From Lentisphaerota bacterium (GTDB taxonomy: Bacteria > Verrucomicrobiota > Kiritimatiellia > RFP12 > UBA3636), in contig JALHHX010000006.1 in NCBI GenBank assembly GCA_022837245.1, forward strand, positions 1 through 34,456: DNA of 34,456 bases, in the 5' to 3' direction. Both the position numbers and the translations under genes were made by a program. Below, piece by piece: positions 22,996-29,935 of the stretch. How positions within the stretch are numbered: position 1 is the stretch's first letter; the number at the start of each line of letters is the position of its first letter. Under the pieces are notes generated by a model. That model did no database searches. It was not told the DNA's origin and worked only from the letters and a program-made list of their open reading frames with translations.

Positions 22996-24399
22996 ATGAA
23001 ACACCGTGATCCCAAAAGAGAAGGTCAGACGCTGCTGTTCATGGTCCTGGCACTGGTGATAATCACCGTGGCGGTGCTGTGGATGGCCGATGTGCACCAC
23101 ATAATCTCAGTGAAGGACAGGAGCCAGAACGCAGGCGATGCGGCGGCGCTGGCAGGGGCGCGCTGGCAGGGAACGACGCTCAACTTCATCGGGGAGCTGA
23201 ACCTCATGCACGCGGCGGCGCTGGCCATCGGCGATTTCCAGGCGATTGATGTCATCACAAACACGCAGAAGCGGCTGTGCTTCACGGGGCCCATGACGGG
23301 CGTGGCGGCGGCGCAGCAGGGGGCGAAGCTTAACGGGATGCACGTGAACGAAGATTTCACCGATTTCGTGCGCGAGCATGCCGACGAGGTGCGTAACGAC
23401 TACGCGGCGATTGTCGGAGGCACCTCGGCGATGCCTGAGCCGTGGCCAGGCGCGTGGATGGAATATGCCGCCATGCTCGACGCGATCGCCGACGACGGCG
23501 TCGCGGCGGGGATCGACAACGCCTCTTTCTTCAACGATCCGGGCGGGGGGCACGTGCTGCTGATGTTGGAGTTTTACGATGCGATCGCCGCCCGCGACTG
23601 GTGCTGGTTTTTTATGACGCGGCCGCATCTCCTTGAGGACTACACCGACTACACATGGTGGGGTGCGCTGCCGCAGCAGGGAGCGCGCGCGTCGAGTTCG
23701 AGCGAGTTCCTAGGGCTGTGGCTGACGCCGCAGACGCGCACCTTCGCTGAAATAACGGCCATTGACGGAGTGCTGGAGGAGGCGCAGCGGCTTTCGATCG
23801 ACGTTCCGCAGACCTCGCTGCTTCCTCAGATCGCCGGCACTGCGAGCACATGGTGCTACTACATGTCCGGAATGTGGGACAGGTGGGGCGCCATGGATCC
23901 GCCGTTCCCAGTCGAAGGAGAGGTTAAGCCGCAGTACGACTACGCGGGGGCGGATTCGGTGATGCGCGTTGAGGCGGGGATTTCGCGATTCATGTCGGGA
24001 GGCGGAGGGACGGACGCAGAGGACGTTATCGTTTGGACCGGTGCGGCAAAGCCGTTCGGATATCTCGAAACCGATGGAGGCGAGGAGAATCCGACGAGCG
24101 CGCGTTTGGTGCTGCCTGCGTTCCGCGAAGTGCGCCTAATTCCCATAGACGCCTCAAGCGCGTCTTCAGGTGGCAGTTTCAATTTAAGGTGGCGCAGGCA
24201 TTGCGTGGAGCATCTGCCAATTTACATCAAGCAGGGGCCCGCCGCCTTGCCGCCTTGCCGCTATTGCAGGCGTCTGGTCACGTGGGAGCGTCCAGAGTTC
24301 CGCGCCGAGGGCGTCGGATGGCTCAGCACCAACAGCTGGCAATGCACGATCTCGCCGCCGGGCGACGGCCCCGGAGGCGGCACGCGAAGGGCGCATTGA
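22996..24399 (+). CDS. TadG-like membrane protein
   Basis: The 467-residue product has a Tad-type N-terminus: REGQTLLFMVLALVIITVAVLWMAD, then DRSQNAGDAAALAGARWQG, the characteristic Q-N-A-x-D-A-A-A-L segment. The +5 residue after Gly10 is Phe, not Glu, so prepilin processing is unlikely, as usual for TadG. The remainder is a large periplasmic domain rich in Trp, with a CRYC motif and other Cys near the C-terminus, suggesting disulfides. TadG anchors or finishes Flp pili in studied systems. No von Willebrand A domain was recognised, unlike many TadG proteins. The end lies 17 bases from the convergent membrane gene. Confidence 0.75.
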   Translation: MKHRDPKREGQTLLFMVLALVIITVAVLWMADVHHIISVKDRSQNAGDAAALAGARWQGTTLNFIGELNLMHAAALAIGDFQAIDVITNTQKRLCFTGPMTGVAAAQQGAKLNGMHVNEDFTDFVREHADEVRNDYAAIVGGTSAMPEPWPGAWMEYAAMLDAIADDGVAAGIDNASFFNDPGGGHVLLMLEFYDAIAARDWCWFFMTRPHLLEDYTDYTWWGALPQQGARASSSSEFLGLWLTPQTRTFAEITAIDGVLEEAQRLSIDVPQTSLLPQIAGTASTWCYYMSGMWDRWGAMDPPFPVEGEVKPQYDYAGADSVMRVEAGISRFMSGGGGTDAEDVIVWTGAAKPFGYLETDGGEENPTSARLVLPAFREVRLIPIDASSASSGGSFNLRWRRHCVEHLPIYIKQGPAALPPCRYCRRLVTWERPEFRAEGVGWLSTNSWQCTISPPGDGPGGGTRRAH

Positions 24400-24416
24400 T
24401 CGTATAAGGCCGCCCG

Positions 24417-24980
24417 CTAGGCGCGGAAATGGAATGACAGGATGATGAGCGCGGCACCGAACGCGACCTCGAAAAAAGCAAGAACCTGCGCGCGTCGCGG
24501 TTTCTTGTACAGCCACGCAAGGTTGTCGCGTAGCAGCCATGGTATGGCGATATAGAACATCCCGGCTATGCTCATCACGTATGCGTACACAATGATGACA
24601 TACCTGAAGGCCGAAGGATGCCATGCGGCGGCAGAGAGCATCGGCGCCGGAAGGAGCACCAGCAGGCCGCCAATGGCACGGCATGACAGCAGATCAGGGA
24701 TTAAAAACCATACAGCCGCGATTGAAAGAGGAAGCAGAAGCCACAGATATTGACGCACGATCATCAGGGGGCCGAGCGGCATCGCGCTGATCCAAAGCGC
24801 GGACCATACCAGGCATACTGCGGATATGATGCGGCCTGGCCAGACGCTGCGGGGGAAGGCTCTCCAGACCGCCTCGGCCTTCTTGGACAGAGCAAGCGTA
24901 AACGCGCCGGGTAGAATCGTGAGAAGGCCGATAAAAAGGGATATGTTCGGAAGGAATGCGGAATCTGGTTTAAGAGTCAT
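24417..24980 (-). CDS. Polytopic membrane protein of unknown function downstream of bamA
   Basis: The 187-residue product is strongly hydrophobic with about five or six predicted membrane segments (around residues 13-30, 50-66, 72-95, 102-120, 127-150 and 165-183) and no signature I recognise. It starts at an ATG 29 bases after bamA with no clear ribosome site. On this frame a much longer reading frame continues upstream inside bamA, but that part is a shadow of bamA; the hydrophobic protein itself starts MTLKPDSAF. In many bacteria bamA is followed by skp and lpxD; here it is not. Function unknown. Confidence 0.7.
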   Translation of the reverse strand: MTLKPDSAFLPNISLFIGLLTILPGAFTLALSKKAEAVWRAFPRSVWPGRIISAVCLVWSALWISAMPLGPLMIVRQYLWLLLPLSIAAVWFLIPDLLSCRAIGGLLVLLPAPMLSAAAWHPSAFRYVIIVYAYVMSIAGMFYIAIPWLLRDNLAWLYKKPRRAQVLAFFEVAFGAALIILSFHFRA

Positions 24981-25009
24981 TTGTTTGTATATGCGCCGTC
25001 GTGGAAATG

Positions 25010-27376
25010 TCAGTTGTCGAAGCCGATCCAGAAAACGATTGAGCGCTCGCGTGAAAGATCGTCGTCGGACTCCAGCGCCTCTGCGTAGTCGAGACGTATC
25101 GGGAAGCCCGGCACGTCGAGCCTGATTCCGCCGCCGATGCTGGAGGCGTACTCGCCCAAGTCGAAATCGTAGGCGTCCGCCCAGACGTTGCCGAAATCGT
25201 AGAATGCGGCTAGGCGTACGAACTTGACGATGGGAATCGAATACTCCACGCTGCCTTCGAGAATCGTCTGGCCGCCGACGGGGCGGAAATACCCGCTGTC
25301 GGGATCCGCTTCCGGTATAGCCTTGGGGCCGATGTCGCGGTATCTGAAGCCGCGCACCTTTCGTCCCCCGCCGAGGAAATACCTGTTTCCGATCGGAACG
25401 TATTCCTCGCTGCCGTATGTGTCCACCACGCCGCCGCGCAGTGATAACGAGAGGACGTGGTCGTACCAGAGCGGAATGTAATGGCGGACCTGGGCGTCCA
25501 GCTCGTAGAAGTCGTGATCGCTGAGGAATATTTCGTTGTAGAGGGTGCCGGAGACGGTGGCCTTCGTGCCGGAGTGCGGAACCATCGGGTTGTCGCGCGT
25601 GTCGTACGTCCAGGAAAGACGCAGTCCGCCGAGCAGGTAGTCGTCGTCCTCGTCCGTGTATCGGAATTCCCTGGCGGGGTCGTCTGCGAGCAGGAAAACG
25701 TCGTCCATCACATCCTCCATCGAGACGTTCTGCAACGTGTATGACAGACCGACGCGGCCGATCCACGGCACGTGTCTTGCGAGGCCGACCGAGCCGCCGT
25801 AGCGTTGCTCGTCGTATTCCCTGTATGAGCGGTTGCGCAGGAAAGCGTCGACGTTAAGTGCGAGTCTTCGGTCGAGGAACCACGGTTCTATGAACGACGC
25901 ATCGAAATCCGTGGAGTTCTTGCTTCCTTGTACACTAAGTCTCGCCTTCTGGCCGGCGCCGCGGAAGTTTCTGAAGTTGGAGATGTCGAAGTTGCTCTGC
26001 GAAATCTCGAACATGCCGACCAAGTGGTCGATGGAGGAGAAGCCCGCGCCGAACATTAGCGACCCCGTGTTTTGCTCCGACACTTCGAAAATCAGGTCTC
26101 GGATGTTCTCTTGGCGGTCCGCCTCGACGTCGTAGGAGCGCACGTCGCTGAAATATCCAAGGTTCTGCAGTCTCCTCTTGCTGCGCTCCTGCTGGACGCC
26201 GTCGTAGATGTCGCCGGGGTTCAGGGAGATTTCGCGGCGTATCACCTTGTCCTTCGTGTACGTGTTGCCTCGTATCATGATTTCGCCCACGCGTGCGCGC
26301 GCGCTTTCACTCACGGAGTACACGACGTTGATCACACCCGGCCTGCCGGGTTCGGGATACGTTGTTGTCAGGACCCGGGTGTCGACATAGCCACGGGATG
26401 TGAAGTACTCGCGAACCGCTGTTTCGGAAGCTCTGATCGCCTCCATCCCGGCGGTCATTCCGGGGCGCAGCATCATTGCGCGCAGGAGTTCCGCTTGGGG
26501 GAAGAGCGTCACGCCTTCGAATTCAATCGCGCCGACGGAATATAGCGCGCCCTCGACGACGAGGAAGGTGATGTTGAGCTCGCCGTCGTCGATTTCCTTC
26601 ACGGGCTCCGAAACCTGCACGTCCAGATATCCGAGGTCGAGGTACTGGCGGCGCATGTCCGAGCGGATTATCTCGAGGTCGAAATCCGAGACTCGTCCTG
26701 TCGCGAACCATCCCCCGGGGTTCCACCATGGGGACTGTCCGCTTTGCCGGCGCAGTTTTCTAGTGCTGATGGCCTTGTTGCCCTCGACCTCAATGAGATT
26801 TACCTTCCGGCGGTCGCCCTCCTCGATCTCGAAGTGCATTGTCACCGCCCCAGGGCTGCCGGGGATTGCCGTGAGCATGCCTCGGATTTTAGCGTTGTAG
26901 TAGCGCTTGTCGGCGTATTTGCGGCGCAAGCGCTCCGCTGCCGCGCCGAGGACTTCCTCATCCACGAAATCGCCTGCCTTGAGGTCGATGTATTCCATCG
27001 CCTTGTCGTATGGGAATACATGCAGGCCAGTAAAAGTAGTCTTCCCGGCGAGCCGCAGGCGCGGCTCCACTATGAACACGAGGTTAACGCCATCCGCGGC
27101 CTCGTCCACACGCGTGCCCACGTAGGAGTATCGCTCCGAATTCAGGAGAGACCTAACGTCTTCGGAAACCGTTTTGCCGTCCACGGGCGTTCCTGGCTGG
27201 GAGGCAATGCGCGACAACGCGAAGGTTGTGTCCGCTGCAGGCTCGCCGTCTCTGCCTATAATGACAATCTCTTTGATCACGTCGTCATTTGCGGCGCAGG
27301 CCCAAGCGCCCGCCAGCATGGTCAGAGCCGCCAGAAGCGGCGTAAGGTACCGTCCCGAAAAATTTATTTGTGGCAT
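25010..27376 (-). CDS. bamA: Outer-membrane protein assembly factor BamA
   Basis: BamA folds and inserts beta-barrel proteins in the outer membrane. The 788-residue product has a signal peptide (to about AWACA, residue 28), POTRA domains over about residues 33-430 (repeats such as IEVEGNKAISTRKLRR and IEFEGVTLFPQAELLRA and IRGNTYTKDKVIRREI) and the C-terminal 16-strand barrel. The VRGF motif of loop 6 is at 674-677. The last residues are WIGFDN, so the final residue is not aromatic, an unusual barrel end. A promoter candidate is at 27440-27468. The smaller membrane gene follows in the same direction. Confidence 0.96.
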   Translation of the reverse strand: MPQINFSGRYLTPLLAALTMLAGAWACAANDDVIKEIVIIGRDGEPAADTTFALSRIASQPGTPVDGKTVSEDVRSLLNSERYSYVGTRVDEAADGVNLVFIVEPRLRLAGKTTFTGLHVFPYDKAMEYIDLKAGDFVDEEVLGAAAERLRRKYADKRYYNAKIRGMLTAIPGSPGAVTMHFEIEEGDRRKVNLIEVEGNKAISTRKLRRQSGQSPWWNPGGWFATGRVSDFDLEIIRSDMRRQYLDLGYLDVQVSEPVKEIDDGELNITFLVVEGALYSVGAIEFEGVTLFPQAELLRAMMLRPGMTAGMEAIRASETAVREYFTSRGYVDTRVLTTTYPEPGRPGVINVVYSVSESARARVGEIMIRGNTYTKDKVIRREISLNPGDIYDGVQQERSKRRLQNLGYFSDVRSYDVEADRQENIRDLIFEVSEQNTGSLMFGAGFSSIDHLVGMFEISQSNFDISNFRNFRGAGQKARLSVQGSKNSTDFDASFIEPWFLDRRLALNVDAFLRNRSYREYDEQRYGGSVGLARHVPWIGRVGLSYTLQNVSMEDVMDDVFLLADDPAREFRYTDEDDDYLLGGLRLSWTYDTRDNPMVPHSGTKATVSGTLYNEIFLSDHDFYELDAQVRHYIPLWYDHVLSLSLRGGVVDTYGSEEYVPIGNRYFLGGGRKVRGFRYRDIGPKAIPEADPDSGYFRPVGGQTILEGSVEYSIPIVKFVRLAAFYDFGNVWADAYDFDLGEYASSIGGGIRLDVPGFPIRLDYAEALESDDDLSRERSIVFWIGFDN

Positions 27377-27439
27377 ATTATGTCGCTCTATTGATGGGTT
27401 TTAGTCAACTTCAAGGCCTTGTGGCGAATAAAAACGCGG

Positions 27440-27468
27440 ATTCTACACCTTTCGACGGCACTTCGCAA
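27440..27468 (-). promoter_or_regulatory. Candidate promoter for bamA
   Basis: On the minus strand TTGCGA (27468-27463) and TAGAAT (27445-27440) are 17 bases apart. The leader would be about 57 bases. Confidence 0.45.
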
Positions 27469-27582
27469 GGCCGCTGTTTTTCTGGACTTTCCCCGCGCCC
27501 CATTTTTTGTAGTGTTTTTATCACGATCGGCGCTGTGGGCTTGTGTTTTATGCATAAAAACGTGGTTCAGCGTGCTTTAGAA

Positions 27583-27716
27583 AGAGCCTGCCCGCAGGGA
27601 GTGAATAAAAGCTACGCGGGAGGATGGCGCTATTGACTATAAGGCCCAATACCCATGGCCTTTCTCTTTGCGCAAGGCTTTTTAACCACTTCCCGCAAGC
27701 AGGCTCTGCTTGCGGG
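27583..27716. repeat. Inverted-repeat element with nested hairpins
   Basis: AGAGCCTGC (27583-27591) and GCAGGCTCT (27699-27707) are exact complements. The match continues imperfectly inward for about 30 bases on each side. The right arm also forms its own perfect 11-bp stem, CCCGCAAGCAG (27692-27702) with CTGCTTGCGGG (27706-27716), loop GCT. A smaller AAGGCC/GGCCTT hairpin (27641-27662) lies inside. It looks like a small mobile or interspersed element, or a structured RNA. Confidence 0.6.
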
Positions 27717-27755
27717 CTCCAGCCCGCCCGGCGATACGGGCATAGCCATGCGCGC

Positions 27756-27802
27756 CTACGGTGTCGTGTTTGAGTGTGCCCGGGCACACAACACTGCCGT
27801 AG
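27756..27802. repeat. Extended dyad centred on a 16-base perfect palindrome
   Basis: GTGTGCCCGGGCACAC (27774-27789) is a perfect palindrome. Outside it, CTACGG (27756-27761) pairs with CCGTAG (27797-27802), with partial GTGTT/AACAC pairing between. It may be an operator, a hairpin repeat or an element end. It lies between two divergent genes, bamA and 27973. Confidence 0.65.
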
Positions 27803-27858
27803 TCCCTGATCAAAAAAAAACTAGGGTTCTGAAGCCGACGCCTTATCCGATGCCTAAA

Positions 27859-27887
27859 ACCGGAAAAGTTCCGATCCGGTGTTTTTT
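27859..27887 (+). terminator. Terminator-like hairpin with no gene upstream
   Basis: ACCGGA (27859-27864) pairs with TCCGGT (27875-27880), followed by G and TTTTTT (27882-27887). No plus-strand gene ends nearby, so it may end a short RNA made from the dyad region or attenuate readthrough into the next gene. Confidence 0.45.
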
Positions 27888-27972
27888 AGTGTTGCATTTG
27901 CGCCTCGAATGGGGTAATCTTTTGTTCATTGGTTTACAACCAGACTATAACTTCTAGCCGGGGAACACCGTC

Positions 27973-29088
27973 ATGGGCAAGCTACTAAAAGCACTAACAG
28001 TCTTCATTCTTCTTCTCAGCATTGGCGCACTCGTATTGGGAACCTTCAACTTCTCAAAGCGGGAGGTGCTTATAGGAAGGACACATTCACTTGAAACCAA
28101 GATCAGCCAGATCGCCCTAACCCTTGAGGAAAAGGAGCCGGTCTTTGAAGGTGTCGTAGCGCCTCGCGTCGAGCTCGATATAGACGAAGTCAGCGCGCGC
28201 CAGTTGATGACGCCCTCCACGGGAAATTTCTGGACCAGCTACAACGACAACCTGGAAGTTGTGGGAACCCCCAGGATGAATCTCGGTGGAGAGGCCGCCA
28301 AGCAGCAGCTCCGCACTTACTACCTCCTCGACGCCGAGGGCAAGGTGGTTAAGGATTTCCAGGGCAGGCCGAGAACCGATGGCGAGGGCACCATGGAAGA
28401 GCTCCTCAACAAGGTTCTCGAAAATGCAGAAAACCAGCTCGCCAGGCTCAACGCCACAAGAGTCCAGCTCGTCAAGGTGCGCGAAGAGCTTGAGAAAGTA
28501 ATAGGATTGCTCAATGAACAAAAGCAGTTGCGCCGCGGCAACCTGCGCACTATAAGCGAGCTTGAGAAGAAGATCGGCGAGCTTGAAGCCGAAATCCTGA
28601 GCCTCAATTCCGACATCAAGCGCCTCGAACGCGAAAAGATGGAACTTGAAGACGTTGTCAAGAGCCGCGATCAAACGATCGCCCAGAAGGATGAAGAGAT
28701 CGTATCCCTTAGCGTGGAGGTCGAACGCCTGAACAACATTATTGCTAAAATGGGTCCGGCCGACGGAACCGGTGGAGCGAGGCTCTCTTCAGGCGAGGGC
28801 GGCGAAGTGGCTCTGACCCCGGGCACGAAGGGCGAGGTCATTAGCGTGAACCCCGAATGGGCCTACGTCATCATCAAACTTACCCCGGAGGCCGTTGCCG
28901 AAATCACCGCGTCCGAACAGTTCACCCCGATTGAACTCCACGTATACCGCGACTCTCCCGAAGGCAGCAAGATCGTGACGCGCCTGCGTCTTAAGAACCC
29001 GCCCACCGCAGACGGCATTGCGATTGCCGACAACGTGTACGGGTGGGAGCAAACACCAGTCCAGGCAGGGGACGATGTCGTTTACTAA
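27973..29088 (+). CDS. Membrane-anchored coiled-coil protein with C-terminal beta domain
   Basis: The 371-residue product has one N-terminal membrane helix (residues about 5-25), a 110-residue linker domain, a long coiled coil (about 141-260; heptads such as LEKKIGELEAEILSLNSDIKRLE), a Gly/Ser-rich linker, and a small beta domain (about 286-371: GEVISVNPEWAYVIIKL to GDDVV). The last domain resembles the MreC-like or G-x-V-x-x-V-N-P domain seen in many PVC hypothetical proteins, from memory. It is probably in the periplasm. GGGGA precedes the ATG, and a TATAAC -10 candidate lies 22 bases upstream. The stop overlaps the next gene by 14 bases. No known function. Confidence 0.85.
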   Translation: MGKLLKALTVFILLLSIGALVLGTFNFSKREVLIGRTHSLETKISQIALTLEEKEPVFEGVVAPRVELDIDEVSARQLMTPSTGNFWTSYNDNLEVVGTPRMNLGGEAAKQQLRTYYLLDAEGKVVKDFQGRPRTDGEGTMEELLNKVLENAENQLARLNATRVQLVKVREELEKVIGLLNEQKQLRRGNLRTISELEKKIGELEAEILSLNSDIKRLEREKMELEDVVKSRDQTIAQKDEEIVSLSVEVERLNNIIAKMGPADGTGGARLSSGEGGEVALTPGTKGEVISVNPEWAYVIIKLTPEAVAEITASEQFTPIELHVYRDSPEGSKIVTRLRLKNPPTADGIAIADNVYGWEQTPVQAGDDVVY

Positions 29089-29251
29089 GATGATCTACTT
29101 CGCGGCTGCCGTTAGCGCAGCCGCTTTCGTTTTGACGATTTCCTCCGGATGCAAGGCAATGGCCGATCCAGACGGGACCGACCTGCCATGGGCGGAGCGC
29201 CCCGCGTGGGAGTACGCTCCAAATGTGCCGGGCTCAATGCTGGAACGTTGA
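29075..29251 (+). CDS. Small lipoprotein, 58 residues
   Basis: The product starts MSFTKMIYFAAAVSAAAFVLTISSGCKAMADPDG, a lipoprotein signal with Cys near residue 26 (SSGC is a slightly loose lipobox). The mature part is only about 33 residues, acidic and with Trp, Pro and Tyr (PWAERPAWEYAPNVPG). The start at 29075 lies inside the coiled-coil gene (14-base overlap with its stop), next to AGGGG, so translation is coupled. An ATG at 29090 would drop five residues but has no ribosome site. adk follows 16 bases later. It is probably an accessory to the coiled-coil protein; no family is recognised. Confidence 0.75.
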   Translation: MSFTKMIYFAAAVSAAAFVLTISSGCKAMADPDGTDLPWAERPAWEYAPNVPGSMLER

Positions 29252-29267
29252 TTTTTAGGATTTGAGT

Positions 29268-29915
29268 ATGCAGATTTATGTTTTCCTGGGCGCACCTGGA
29301 GCCGGCAAGGGAACTGCCGCCGCCAGAATCGCAAACGACGCCGATATCCACCACGTCTCAACTGGTGCCATGCTGCGCGACGCAGTGAAGAACGGCACCC
29401 CGGCTGGGCTGTCCGCTAAGAAGTACATGGACAAAGGCACACTCGTGCCCGACCAGGTGCTCGTGGACATGCTGGGAGAATTGCTCTCCACTTCAAAGAA
29501 GGACGCCACCATCATCTTGGACGGATTCCCGCGTAACGAAAACCAAGCTTTGCAGCTAGACGAGCTCGCCGCAAAGCACGGCGCCACTGTCAAGGCGGCG
29601 ATCGACATAGAAGCGCCAAATGAGCTACTCATTTCACGCCTGGGTGGCCGCCAGGTCTGCCCGTCGTGCGGAATGGGATACCACGTCACAAACATGCCTC
29701 CCAAAAGGGAAGGTGTCTGTGATAAATGCGGCACTGCGCTTATAACCCGCAATGACGATAAGCCCGAGACAATCAAAAAGCGCCTGGAAGTTTACGCCGA
29801 ACAAACCGCGCCGCTGATCGGACTTTACAAAAAAGCGGGCAAACTGCGCACCGTCAACGGAGCGGATGAAGCCGACAAAGTGGCGAAGAAAATAGCCGCC
29901 ATCATCAAGGGCTAA
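29268..29915 (+). CDS. adk: Adenylate kinase
   Basis: Adk interconverts ATP + AMP and 2 ADP. The 215-residue product has the P-loop GAPGAGKGT (residues 8-16), DGFPRN (85-90) and a LID domain with Cys131, Cys134, Cys151 and Cys154, a zinc-binding form typical of Gram-positive and some PVC or thermophilic enzymes rather than E. coli. The ATG at 29268 follows AGGA; a TTG two codons upstream is less likely. It lies between the small lipoprotein and the EHD-like GTPase, apart from its usual secY-adk-map neighbourhood. Confidence 0.97.
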   Translation: MQIYVFLGAPGAGKGTAAARIANDADIHHVSTGAMLRDAVKNGTPAGLSAKKYMDKGTLVPDQVLVDMLGELLSTSKKDATIILDGFPRNENQALQLDELAAKHGATVKAAIDIEAPNELLISRLGGRQVCPSCGMGYHVTNMPPKREGVCDKCGTALITRNDDKPETIKKRLEVYAEQTAPLIGLYKKAGKLRTVNGADEADKVAKKIAAIIKG

Positions 29916-29935
29916 GGCCAGGACGGAGGGAATGA

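Larger units (their letters stand above)
27377..27972. other. 596-base intergenic region rich in inverted repeats
   Basis: No protein gene is supported here. The bamA promoter is near 27440-27468. Then come an imperfect inverted repeat pair (27583-27612 and 27677-27707), a perfect 11-bp hairpin (27692-27716), a large dyad with a 16-base palindrome (27756-27802), a hairpin with a T run (27859-27887) and a candidate promoter for the next gene: TTGTTC (27922-27927), 18 bases, TATAAC (27946-27951). Confidence 0.65.

Noticed and set aside
24981..25766. Upstream extension of the membrane protein gene into bamA
   Set aside because: The extension is Arg-rich shadow sequence of bamA; the hydrophobic protein starts at 24980.
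27756..27887. Integron attC site
   Set aside because: The dyads lack the GTTRRRY/RYYYAAC ends and no integrase or cassette is present.
27655..27957. 100-codon frame on the plus strand in the bamA/coiled-coil intergenic region
   Set aside because: It runs across several inverted repeats and a T-run hairpin and has no ribosome site or domain.
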